Counted from the first letter of the stretch, positions 1-7,147 are shown. The stretch: DNA of 9,912 nt from SFWF01 sp964599835 (GCA_964599835.1 CAZRHF010000084.1:1-9912), one strand, 5' to 3'. Numbers and translations are program-made. Notes: generated from the letters alone by a model not told the origin.

Positions 1-946
1 AGAAAGCGACAAGTCCCATAAGAACGATACCGAGGGTCTGCATATTGAGGAAAGATTCGGCATTGGTCGTAGCACCAACAGTGAGTCCTAAGAATATTGT
101 AATAATATTCATAAGCTCGTTTTGAGCAGTCTTACAGATACGTTCAACAACGCCGGATTCCTTCATCAGATTACCAAGCATCAGCATACCTACGAGAACT
201 GCCGCATCAGGAATGAGAAGCGAAACAATAATGGTTACCATTATGGGGAAAATGATCTTCTCGGTCTTGCTAACGGTACGAAGTTCACTCATGCGTACAA
301 GGCGTTCCTTCTTTGTAGTAAGAAGCTTCATGATAGGCTTCTGAATAAAGGGGATCAAAGCCATATATGAGTACGCCGCAACGGCAATGGGTCCAAGAAG
401 ATGAGGTGCAAGGCGAGAGGTTACAAAAATAGCAGTAGGACCGTCAGCACCACCGATAATACCGATGGAGCCGGCTTCAGCAGGAGTGAAACCGATTGCA
501 AGCGCACCGCAGAAAGCGACAAAAATTCCAAGCTGTGCGGCGGCACCTAAGAGGAAGCTCTTGGGATTACTGATAAGGGGTCCAAAGTCGGTCATAGCAC
601 CGATTCCAAGAAATATAAGCGGCGGATAAACGCCAAGCTTAACGCCCATATACAATATATCAAGAACGCCGCCTTCGTGCAAAACGTTACCGTAATTGAT
701 ACCGTTTTCACCTAAAACCCAGAGATCGGGATGGTAAATACCTGCGCCGGGAAGGTTAGCAAGAAGCATACCGAAAGCAATGGGTAAAAGAAGCAGGGGC
801 TCAAACTTTTTAACAATGGCAAGATAAAGAAGACCGCAGGCAACGGCGATCATAACAGCATATTTCCAACCGTCACCAACAAAAAAATCAGCAAAGCCGG
901 AATTCGAAAGGATTGTTCCTACAGTAGAGATGAAAGATTCAAACAT
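1..946 (-). CDS. oadB: Sodium ion-translocating decarboxylase, beta subunit (OadB/GcdB/MmdB type), partial
   Basis: This is the integral-membrane Na+ pump of the biotin-dependent decarboxylases (oxaloacetate, methylmalonyl-CoA or glutaconyl-CoA decarboxylase). It decarboxylates carboxybiotin on the cytoplasmic side and couples this to Na+ export. I translated it from the ATG at 944-946 and read 315 residues; the reading frame stays open at the left edge, so the C-terminus (roughly 55 or more residues by family length) is missing. Diagnostic features are many hydrophobic helices and the signature GIIGGADGPTAIF at about residues 162-174, whose Asp (about 168) corresponds to the Na+/H+-binding Asp of Klebsiella OadB. 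Later conserved-looking parts include MLMLGNLMKESGV at about 254-266 and GLTVGATTNAE at about 287-297. The RBS AGGAAAGGATG lies just upstream and overlaps the stop region of the gamma-subunit gene, 19 bases away, so the two are co-transcribed. The substrate cannot be decided because the alpha (carboxyltransferase) subunit is not visible. Confidence 0.93.
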   Translation of the reverse strand, partial: MFESFISTVGTILSNSGFADFFVGDGWKYAVMIAVACGLLYLAIVKKFEPLLLLPIAFGMLLANLPGAGIYHPDLWVLGENGINYGNVLHEGGVLDILYMGVKLGVYPPLIFLGIGAMTDFGPLISNPKSFLLGAAAQLGIFVAFCGALAIGFTPAEAGSIGIIGGADGPTAIFVTSRLAPHLLGPIAVAAYSYMALIPFIQKPIMKLLTTKKERLVRMSELRTVSKTEKIIFPIMVTIIVSLLIPDAAVLVGMLMLGNLMKESGVVERICKTAQNELMNIITIFLGLTVGATTNAESFLNMQTLGIVLMGLVAF

Positions 947-965
947 TTACTAATACATCCTTTCC

Positions 966-1382
966 TTAAAATGAGCGCGTGTTATCGGCAAGACCGGCAG
1001 AAGCCCAGGCAGACCTTCTGCTACCCGATTTTTTAACAGCTCTGATAACAGGCTTTTTGCCTGTTCCTGTATAAAGTTCGTTCACTGCTGCCGCAATTAC
1101 CGCAACTATCTCAGCGCTAACACAAGAATCGTCGTCGGTATGTTCACAAACCTCTTGCACAAATTCCTCAACCTTTTCCTCGGCAAACTGTTTGGCAAGC
1201 TCTTCCTTCGTCTTTGCGGATTTTCTTTCACCCGACTTGGTAGCATAACTTACAACGCAACCAAATAACCAAAGAATTAAAACAAGGAAGATGAGCATAG
1301 CAAAAACAAGAACAAGGCCCGTAACGGTAGTTACGGCACCGATCTCAAATAAGCTGGTTCCCTCTTCAAAAATACCATTCAT
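966..1382 (-). CDS. OadG-family gamma subunit of sodium-pumping decarboxylase
   Basis: This small membrane anchor subunit of 138 aa belongs to the OadG (gamma-chain) family, which holds the decarboxylase complex together at the membrane. A short N-terminus precedes one hydrophobic helix at about residues 17-45. An Lys/Glu-rich cytoplasmic stretch follows (about 50-80), then an Ala/Val-rich segment (about 88-100), and a basic C-terminus ending in a RRSAWASAGLADNTRSF-type tail. From memory, such tails are typical of clostridial OadG proteins. It is the first gene of a minus-strand operon with the beta subunit, which starts 19 bases after its stop. An AAGGA ribosome binding site (1395-1399) stands 12 bases before the ATG, rather far. 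The promoter is at 1419-1447. In many relatives a biotin-carrier gene stands between gamma and beta; here it does not. Sequence conservation in this family is low, so the call rests on architecture plus the adjacent beta subunit. Confidence 0.8.
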   Translation of the reverse strand: MNGIFEEGTSLFEIGAVTTVTGLVLVFAMLIFLVLILWLFGCVVSYATKSGERKSAKTKEELAKQFAEEKVEEFVQEVCEHTDDDSCVSAEIVAVIAAAVNELYTGTGKKPVIRAVKKSGSRRSAWASAGLADNTRSF

Positions 1383-1418
1383 TAAAAGTTCACATCCTTA
1401 TGTGCAATATCTTTTGAT

Positions 1419-1447
1419 ATTATAATACATTTTATCGGTAAATTCAA
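1419..1447 (-). promoter_or_regulatory. Sigma-A promoter for the gamma-beta decarboxylase operon
   Basis: Read on the minus strand, a -35 box TTGAAT (1442-1447) is followed by a 17-base spacer and a perfect -10 box TATAAT (1419-1424). Transcription would start near 1412, giving a leader of about 30 bases before the ATG at 1382. This box fit is among the best in the window. Confidence 0.75.
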
Positions 1448-1486
1448 CCATAATTTTCGATTTTTCAAAGATTTAACATAAAAGAT

Positions 1487-1515
1487 ACCGGCCGCATAAA
1501 AAATATGCAACCGGT
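1487..1515 (-). terminator. Rho-independent-type terminator after galK
   Basis: The hairpin begins 12 bases after the galK stop. In the minus-strand RNA the arms ACCGGUUGCAUA and UAUGCGGCCGGU form 12 continuous pairs around a UUUUU loop, with two G-U wobbles in the middle. It is followed by AUCUUUUAUGUU, a moderate U-tract. In plus-strand RNA the same two central positions become C-A mismatches, so the structure favours the galK direction. It would end the ackA-galK transcript before the next promoter at 1447. Confidence 0.65.
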
Positions 1516-1526
1516 AACGGTGATTA

Positions 1527-2801
1527 TCAGAATATAAGCTCGTAACCGCCTACTGGACGTATCTTAAGAACGTAACAGCTTCCCTCTCCGAAGACCTTTT
1601 CGATCATCGTTTTGTAACCGTCAAGCATTTCCAAAGGGATAAAACACTGAATAGTTCCCGCAAAGCCACCGCCATGTACGCGGCATGCTCCCTTACCGGA
1701 AAGATATTTTTCAGTAAGGGCAAGGCCGAGACAAAGTCCCTGTTCGTTAACGGCCGAGGTAGAATACGTGTTCTGCAGATATTTATAAGATGAATTGCCC
1801 GACTCATTTATAAGACGGAGGAACTCGACAAAATCACCATTCTTAAGCGCTGATTTTTCATCTTCAGCTCTTTGGTCCTCGGCGAAGAAATGTATTGCGC
1901 GAAGAACCGCTCTATCGCCGCACTTCTCTTTAACTGCGGCAATTCTGTCAAAAAAATCTGCCTGATCGACGTCACGCAGGAAATCTTCATTAAAGAAGTT
2001 GCTTACATCACGACATTCAACCGTGATATCTGCATAATCCTGAGTAAGATTTGCATGATTACCGCCTGTATTTACAACACAAAGCACGTGCTTATGTGCA
2101 GCAAGGTCAAAATCAACCTTTTCAACTATAGGCTTAGTTGTATCTTTGAAATCGATAGCCGTAAAGCCGCCGAGAGCGCTTGCCGACTGGTCCAGAAGAC
2201 CGCAAGGCTTACCGAAATAAAGACTTTCTGATTTTTGTGACATCTTTGCGATATCAACAGGATCAATTCTGCCGTCGTTAAAGAGATAGTTCATGGTAGT
2301 ACCGATAAACACTTCAAATGCGGCGGAAGAAGAAAGACCGGAGCCCTTCATAACACTGCTTGTAGTGTAAGCGTCAAAACCATTAACGTTGTATCCGTTC
2401 TGACGGAAGTTGGCGCACATACCGCGGATGAGTGCAGAAGCATGACCGAATTCACTCTTATTGATCTCAAGATCGTTAAGAGCAACGTCATCCTGAGGGA
2501 AGCCTTCAGACTTAATTCTTACGATGCCGTCGTTATTCTTGGCAACGACACCGATAATATCCAGATCAACGCTTCCTGCAAGAACACGGCCGTGCTGATG
2601 ATCTGTGTGGTTTCCGCCTACCTCGGTACGACCGGGAGCAGAAAAAATATGTACCTCTTCCCTATCACCGAAAACCTCTGCGAATTCGTCGCACGCCTTT
2701 ATATAACGCGATTTAGCCGACTCGACGTCCTGATAAAGCATTTCAAACTGAGAATTAAGCTCTCCGCTTGAAATAATATTTTTAAGTTGTGCTATATTCA
2801 A
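1527..2801 (-). CDS. galK: Galactokinase (GHMP kinase family)
   Basis: It phosphorylates galactose to galactose-1-phosphate with ATP in the cytoplasm, the first step of the Leloir pathway. Counting from the GTG at 2810 (427 aa), three signatures are clear. The galactokinase sugar-binding motif GRTEVGGNHTDHQHG is at about 60-74, the GHMP ATP-binding loop GSGLSSSAA at 156-164, and the C-terminal RVHGGGFAG at 377-385. The catalytic Asp is probably D207 in CGLLDQ. About 50 extra N-terminal residues precede the usual core, so it is longer than E. coli GalK (about 380 aa), as I recall for many clostridial members. I set the start at the TTG at 2799-2801 (424 aa). The sequence GAGGTGA, an excellent Shine-Dalgarno match, lies with GAGG 7 bases before that TTG, whereas the GTG at 2808-2810 sits inside this element and has no RBS of its own. 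It follows ackA by 11-20 bases in one operon. No galT or galE is in view. Confidence 0.93.
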   Translation of the reverse strand: MNIAQLKNIISSGELNSQFEMLYQDVESAKSRYIKACDEFAEVFGDREEVHIFSAPGRTEVGGNHTDHQHGRVLAGSVDLDIIGVVAKNNDGIVRIKSEGFPQDDVALNDLEINKSEFGHASALIRGMCANFRQNGYNVNGFDAYTTSSVMKGSGLSSSAAFEVFIGTTMNYLFNDGRIDPVDIAKMSQKSESLYFGKPCGLLDQSASALGGFTAIDFKDTTKPIVEKVDFDLAAHKHVLCVVNTGGNHANLTQDYADITVECRDVSNFFNEDFLRDVDQADFFDRIAAVKEKCGDRAVLRAIHFFAEDQRAEDEKSALKNGDFVEFLRLINESGNSSYKYLQNTYSTSAVNEQGLCLGLALTEKYLSGKGACRVHGGGFAGTIQCFIPLEMLDGYKTMIEKVFGEGSCYVLKIRPVGGYELIF

Positions 2802-2821
2802 AGCAGTCACCTCAAAGAAAA

Positions 2822-4015
2822 TTATTTGGATACGATTGCAAGCGTGTCACGGGCAATGAGAAGCTCTTCATTGGTGGGAATTACCCAGACCTTAACCTTG
2901 GAATCGGCAGTAGAGATTTCGGTCTCTTTACCGCGAACGGCATTCTTCTCGTCATCTAAAGTGAATCCGAGGAATTCAGTCATATCAGAGATGTACTTTC
3001 TTGCTCTGCTCTCGTTTTCGCCTATGCCTCCGGTGAACACGATAGCGTCAACACCGCCCATTGCGGCGGCATAAGAACCTACAAATTTACCGATCTGATA
3101 GTTCTGCATTTCGAAAGCAAGCTTAGCACGCTTGTTTCCCGCTTCTCCTGCGGCAATAACATCACGGCTGTCGTTGGATACACCTGAAATTCCGAGAAGA
3201 CCTGACTTTTTATTAAGAATAGAGTTCATCTCACCGGGAGCAATGCCTTCCTTATCCATAAGATAGGTAACAACGGTAGGATCAAGTCCGCCGGAGCGAG
3301 TACCCATCATAAAACCGTCGAGAGGAGTGAGACCCATAGAGGTATCCACACATTCGCCGTTTTTAACAGCAGAAATGGAGCAACCGTTACCAAGATGGCA
3401 GGTAATAACACGCATATCCTTCTTGCCTAAGATCTCTGCAAGACGTCCGCTTACGAATCTGTGTGAAGTTCCGTGTGCACCGTAGCGACGGATAGCATAC
3501 TTCTCATAGTACTCATAAGGAATACCGTACATATAAGCCTTTTCAGGCATAGTCTGATGAAAAGCGGTATCGAAAGTAGCTACCTGAGGAACGTTTTCAC
3601 CGAAAACCTTGGTGCAGGCGCGCATTGCAAGTGCGTGAGCGGGATTGTGAAGAGGGGCAAGCTCTGCAAGCTGTTCGATATCTGTAAGAACCTTATTGTC
3701 AATAAGAACCGACTCTGCATAAAGATTACCGCCTTGAACTACGCGGTGACCGATAGCAGAAATCTCGGAAATATTGTCTATAACCTTGCCTTCGCCGGTG
3801 GTAAGAGCTTCAATAACGGCCTCAAAAGCCTCAACGTGAGTAGGCATAGGAATATCCTTTGCAACCTTAACGTCGCCTGCTTTATGCTCAATGTTGCTGT
3901 TCTCAGGAACGCCTATACGGTCGCAAAGACCTTTGGCAATAAGAACTTCACCGTTCATATCAATGAGCTGATATTTAAGTGATGAGCTACCTGCGTTGAT
4001 TACTAAAATTTTCAT
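2822..4015 (-). CDS. ackA: Acetate kinase
   Basis: It interconverts acetyl phosphate plus ADP with acetate plus ATP, the substrate-level phosphorylation step of acetate fermentation. At 397 aa it is full length. Active-site residues known for the family are all present: N7 in VINAGSSSLK, R91 in GHRVVQGG, D149 in FDTAF, H181 in RRYGAHGTSH, R240 in MGTRSGGLDP and E384 in TNEELL. The nucleotide-binding parts CHLGNGCS (about 206-213) and FTGGIGEN (about 327-334) are intact. The ATG at 4015 has a good RBS, GGAG 7 bases upstream. It is the first gene of an operon with galK and is divergent from tmcAL. The usual partner phosphotransacetylase (pta) is not adjacent on the galK side and must be encoded elsewhere. 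A promoter is proposed at 4103-4131, which gives a leader of about 80 bases containing half of an inverted repeat. Confidence 0.98.
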   Translation of the reverse strand: MKILVINAGSSSLKYQLIDMNGEVLIAKGLCDRIGVPENSNIEHKAGDVKVAKDIPMPTHVEAFEAVIEALTTGEGKVIDNISEISAIGHRVVQGGNLYAESVLIDNKVLTDIEQLAELAPLHNPAHALAMRACTKVFGENVPQVATFDTAFHQTMPEKAYMYGIPYEYYEKYAIRRYGAHGTSHRFVSGRLAEILGKKDMRVITCHLGNGCSISAVKNGECVDTSMGLTPLDGFMMGTRSGGLDPTVVTYLMDKEGIAPGEMNSILNKKSGLLGISGVSNDSRDVIAAGEAGNKRAKLAFEMQNYQIGKFVGSYAAAMGGVDAIVFTGGIGENESRARKYISDMTEFLGFTLDDEKNAVRGKETEISTADSKVKVWVIPTNEELLIARDTLAIVSK

Positions 4016-4053
4016 AAAATTACTCCATTCCTATATATTTACAATTTAATTGT

Positions 4054-4088
4054 TGAGTAAAAGAAGAAAATGTGGTATGATTTACTCA
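4054..4088. repeat. Inverted repeat in the ackA-tmcAL divergent region
   Basis: TGAGTAAA at 4054-4061 and its exact reverse complement TTTACTCA at 4081-4088 are separated by 19 bases. In plus-strand RNA the stem could extend outward by one G-C and two G-U pairs to 4051/4091. It lies within the predicted ackA leader and overlaps the weak -35 region of the tmcAL promoter. It could be an operator half-site pair, a leader hairpin, or chance in AT-rich DNA. Confidence 0.4.
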
Positions 4089-4107
4089 GCGTTATCTTGT
4101 ATATAAT
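4081..4107 (+). promoter_or_regulatory. Putative promoter for tmcAL
   Basis: A perfect -10 TATAAT stands at 4102-4107, preceded by TG at 4099-4100, one base further out than a canonical extended -10. The -35 is weak: TTTACT (4081-4086) has only a 15-base spacer. Transcription would begin near 4114, leaving about 43 bases before the TTG start at 4157. If correct, the upstream in-frame ATG at 4070 is not even transcribed from it. Confidence 0.45.
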
Positions 4108-4131
4108 ACTTTATTTTGTTTCATTTTTCAA
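4103..4131 (-). promoter_or_regulatory. Sigma-A promoter for ackA-galK
   Basis: On the minus strand, TTGAAA (-35, 4126-4131) and TATTAT (-10, 4103-4108) are separated by exactly 17 bases; each box matches consensus at 5 of 6 positions. The start would be near 4096, with a leader of about 80 bases to the ackA ATG. The -10 box occupies nearly the same bases as the opposing TATAAT for tmcAL, so the two promoters are back to back. Confidence 0.6.
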
Positions 4132-4156
4132 GTGTTTTAAGAAAGAAAGTGATTTT

Positions 4157-5332
4157 TTGCCACTGGCAGGCATTATTGCGGAGTTCAATCCCCTTCACTC
4201 CGGCCATAAACACCTTATAGAAACCGCAAAAAAAGACAGATTTGACGTTGCTTGTGTGATTTCGGGTAATTTTGTCCAGCGCGGAGATACCGCAATCATT
4301 CCTAAGTTTAACAGAGCTGAAGCAGCGTTGCGTGTGGGTGCTGACGTTGTAGTTGAACTTCCCGTTCCCTGGTCTATGTCGACTGCACAGAATTTTGCTT
4401 TTGGCGGCGTATCTCAGCTTTCTGCTCTCGGAATAGATGCTTTGTATTTTGGCAGCGAATGTGGCAACCTCAAAGAGCTTACCGATGTCTCTGAGATACT
4501 TTTATCAAAAGAATATGATTCTCTTATAAAAGAGGCTCTTGGCAGCGGCGAAACCTTTGCAAAAATAAGAAGCAAAACCGTCTCTAAGCTTTTGGGAAGG
4601 AAATCTTCGGTTCTTGAATATCCCAACGACACACTCGCGGTTGAATATATATCTGCGGCAAAAAAACTTGGACTGATGATTGAATTCAGACCGGTAAAAC
4701 GTGTCGGAGCGGGACACGACGAAGCAGAGAACGACGGCTACACCTCTGCTTCCCTTTTAAGGCGTGCAATAAGAAGCAGTGATTACGATTACGCAGAGAG
4801 GTATATGCCGCAACCCGCTTTGGATATCTTGCGTGTCTCCCCTATCTCAGATTCGTCTAATATAGATACATCCGTATTAGCCGTTTTAAAGCGACTGAAA
4901 CAAAGCGATTTTTCATTACTGCCCGATATGAGCGAAGGCCTTGACAGGCTTCTATATAAGACAGTCAGGGAAAGCTCTTCAGTAACAGAGCTTGTAGATA
5001 AGGTGAAATCAAAAAGGTATACGATGGCACGGATAAGACGCCTTATTTATTCGGCTTTTTTAGGAATTGATAACGAGTTTTTTTTGAAAGAACCGCCTTA
5101 TCTTCGTATGCTTGGTTTTACAGAAAACGGAAAGAAATATTTGTCCACCGTCTCTTCAAAGCCTCTTGTCACTAAGGTATCTCAGATTTCAAAGCTTGAC
5201 GATTTCTCAAAGAAGGTGTTCGAAACAGAAAACCTTGCTAACGAAATGTATACCTTGTCCTTAAACGTTCCGAAAGCATTTGTGAGCGAACAAAGCGAGG
5301 CTATCAGGAAGGTTCTGAATAGAAGGTTATGA
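4157..5332 (+). CDS. tmcAL: tRNA(Met) cytidine acetate ligase (TmcAL, YlbM family)
   Basis: TmcAL activates acetate with ATP and makes N4-acetylcytidine at the wobble base C34 of elongator tRNA-Met, improving decoding accuracy. I start it at the TTG at 4157-4159 (391 aa, close to the roughly 400-415 aa of the family). It then begins MPLAGIIAEFNPLHSGH, as TmcAL proteins do, and the preceding AAGAAAGTGA resembles a Shine-Dalgarno site. Residue numbers from that start: the nucleotidyltransferase HxGH motif HSGH at 14-17, SGNFVQRG at 36-43, PNDTLAVEY at about 156-164 and SASLLRRAI at about 197-205. An in-frame ATG at 4070 would add 29 hydrophobic residues, but those codons are AT-rich promoter DNA with a -10 box inside them. 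The gene is divergent from ackA, and its last 29 bases overlap the end of uvrC on the other strand. The family is certain; the exact start is likely but not proven. Confidence 0.92.
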   Translation: MPLAGIIAEFNPLHSGHKHLIETAKKDRFDVACVISGNFVQRGDTAIIPKFNRAEAALRVGADVVVELPVPWSMSTAQNFAFGGVSQLSALGIDALYFGSECGNLKELTDVSEILLSKEYDSLIKEALGSGETFAKIRSKTVSKLLGRKSSVLEYPNDTLAVEYISAAKKLGLMIEFRPVKRVGAGHDEAENDGYTSASLLRRAIRSSDYDYAERYMPQPALDILRVSPISDSSNIDTSVLAVLKRLKQSDFSLLPDMSEGLDRLLYKTVRESSSVTELVDKVKSKRYTMARIRRLIYSAFLGIDNEFFLKEPPYLRMLGFTENGKKYLSTVSSKPLVTKVSQISKLDDFSKKVFETENLANEMYTLSLNVPKAFVSEQSEAIRKVLNRRL

Positions 5333-7127
5333 TATTTTTCGCTACCTTCTCACTGATTCCTGCCGATATGAGTTTTTCAGCGTCGGCCTCACGAATATTC
5401 TTAACCGTTTTAAAGGTCTTAAGCAGTTTTTCCGCAGTTTTCGCCCCAACTCCTTCTATCTGAGTCAGTTCAAGCTTTAAGGTGCTCATTTTTTGTCTCT
5501 GCCTATGGTAAGATATGGCGACTCTATGAACCTCTTCCTGTATAAGATTAACCAGTGTAAAGGCCTTACGGTTTGCTTTGATATGAATGTCGGCTCCTCC
5601 GTCGGTAATAGCCCTGGTTTTATGCTTCGAATCCTTGACCATTCCGAAAATAGGAATGGTGAGTCCATGCTTTTCAAGTATCGGAACGACGGCAGATAAC
5701 TGCCCTTTTCCTCCGTCGAGGAGTATGAGATCTGGCAGGGTCTTAAAGCTTTCGTCCTCACCGATACTATATTCGGAAAACCTTCGGTCAAGTATTTCAT
5801 TAAGAGATCTGAAATCATCCTGACCTTCAAAAGTCTTAATCTTGAACTTTCTGTAAAGACTTTTGTCGGCGCGGCCGTTAATAAAAACCACCATTGATCC
5901 TACGTTTTCAGTTCCTGAAGTGTTAGAGATATCATAGGATTCTATTCTTTCAGGAACCCCTTTAAGTCCCAAAACCTCAGCAAGTTCGTTCAAAGCCGCA
6001 GTTTCCCTTCCGCTGCGTTCCAGCTTTTCGGAAAGCTCCTGTGCCGCATTCGAAAGGCACATATCCACAAGTTGCTTTTGCTGTCCCCTTTGCGGCACGG
6101 AAATACTGACTTTGGTCCCGCGAAGGGCGGTAAGCCATTCTTCTATCAGAGGTATCTCTTCAAAATGGGTATCTATTGCTATTTCCGGAGGAATATCGTC
6201 GGTAGTTTGATAGTATTGCTGTAAAAACTCGGCGTAATAATCGCTTTTTTTAACCGCTCCGTCGAGATAGAAATGCTTTTTATCCGAAAGATGACCTTCT
6301 CTGAAAATCAGAAGATTCAAACAGGCGGTTTCGCCAGTGGTCGATATTGCAAATATGTCCTGACGCAAATGGTTTGATATAATAACCTTTTGCTTTTCGC
6401 GACTGCGCTCAATAGCGTTAATTCTGTCGCGAAGTCTTGCGGCATACTCAAAATCGAGATTCTCAGCCGCCGTGTTCATCCTCTCTCGCAAAAGTTCTAT
6501 ATCACTCTCCTCAGCTCCTCCCTTAATATAGGAAATTGCGTTATTTATGGTTTCATCGTACTCCGATGCGCTTATGCTACCGTTACATGGAGCTGTACAC
6601 AGTCCAATATGAAAGTTAAGGCAAGGCTTTGATCTTTTATCAAAGCTTCGACCGCAATTAGGTATTTTAAATATTTTAAGAACCTCATCGACAGTTTGCT
6701 TTACGACGTAGCCCGAGTAATAAGGGCCGATATACTCCGCACCATCGGAAAGCTTTGTTTTTACCGCCTCGATCTTCCGCCATTTTTCATTAGTTACCTT
6801 AATATAATGGTATCCCTTATCATCTTTGAGCAGTATATTGTATTTAGGCTGATGCTGTTTTATCAGAGAATTTTCAAGCATAAGTGCTTCGTATTCGGTA
6901 TCACACATAATGGTATCAAAATTATCGACGTTATCAACCATTTTGATCACCTTTGCAGTATGGTTGAGATTGCTTCCGAAATACTGCGTTACGCGATTTT
7001 TAAGAGCTTTTGCTTTACCTACATAGATAATCTCACCCTTAGTGTTTTTCATAATATAAACACCGGGTGTAAGAGGAAGCTTATTTGCTTTATCTTTAAG
7101 TTCTCTGAGCTTGGCTGCGGACGACAA
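5304..7127 (-). CDS. uvrC: UvrABC excinuclease subunit C
   Basis: UvrC makes both incisions around bulky DNA damage after UvrA-UvrB loading, in nucleotide excision repair. At 607 aa it has the complete domain order. The GIY-YIG nuclease is at about 20-98 (GVYIM at 22-26, YVGKAKALKNR at 35-45). A four-Cys cluster at C158, C169, C177 and C181 matches the reported Fe-S ligands. The UVR/UvrB-binding helix pair is at about 209-242. The RNase H-like nuclease has Asp in ESYDISN (D399) and LDGGKGQ (D471) and His in EEVHRVA (H534). The C-terminal helix-hairpin-helix is IEGVGAKTAEKLLKTF at about 557-572. The start is TTG at 7125-7127, supported by the strong site AAGGAGTGA (7132-7140) just upstream. 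It is transcribed alone on the minus strand from a promoter at 7148-7176, with a very short leader. Its 3' end overlaps tmcAL tail to tail. Confidence 0.98.
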   Translation of the reverse strand: MSSAAKLRELKDKANKLPLTPGVYIMKNTKGEIIYVGKAKALKNRVTQYFGSNLNHTAKVIKMVDNVDNFDTIMCDTEYEALMLENSLIKQHQPKYNILLKDDKGYHYIKVTNEKWRKIEAVKTKLSDGAEYIGPYYSGYVVKQTVDEVLKIFKIPNCGRSFDKRSKPCLNFHIGLCTAPCNGSISASEYDETINNAISYIKGGAEESDIELLRERMNTAAENLDFEYAARLRDRINAIERSREKQKVIISNHLRQDIFAISTTGETACLNLLIFREGHLSDKKHFYLDGAVKKSDYYAEFLQQYYQTTDDIPPEIAIDTHFEEIPLIEEWLTALRGTKVSISVPQRGQQKQLVDMCLSNAAQELSEKLERSGRETAALNELAEVLGLKGVPERIESYDISNTSGTENVGSMVVFINGRADKSLYRKFKIKTFEGQDDFRSLNEILDRRFSEYSIGEDESFKTLPDLILLDGGKGQLSAVVPILEKHGLTIPIFGMVKDSKHKTRAITDGGADIHIKANRKAFTLVNLIQEEVHRVAISYHRQRQKMSTLKLELTQIEGVGAKTAEKLLKTFKTVKNIREADAEKLISAGISEKVAKNIITFYSEPS

Positions 7128-7147
7128 AATATCACTCCTTCATAGCT

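Noticed and set aside
122..370. Open plus-strand frame of 82 codons
   Set aside because: It lies antisense within the beta-subunit gene, which has a clear family match on the minus strand; no promoter or RBS supports it.
3473..3982. Plus-strand frame of 169 codons opposite ackA
   Set aside because: It is antisense to the conserved acetate kinase gene; its translation has no recognisable family pattern, and its openness follows from ackA codon use.
4070..4156. Membrane anchor on TmcAL
   Set aside because: The hydrophobic run results from translating AT-rich promoter DNA; the family begins at the TTG at 4157.
6696..7145. Plus-strand frame of 149 codons opposite the start of uvrC
   Set aside because: It is antisense to the GIY-YIG and Cys-cluster region of uvrC, shows no domain and no supporting ribosome site.
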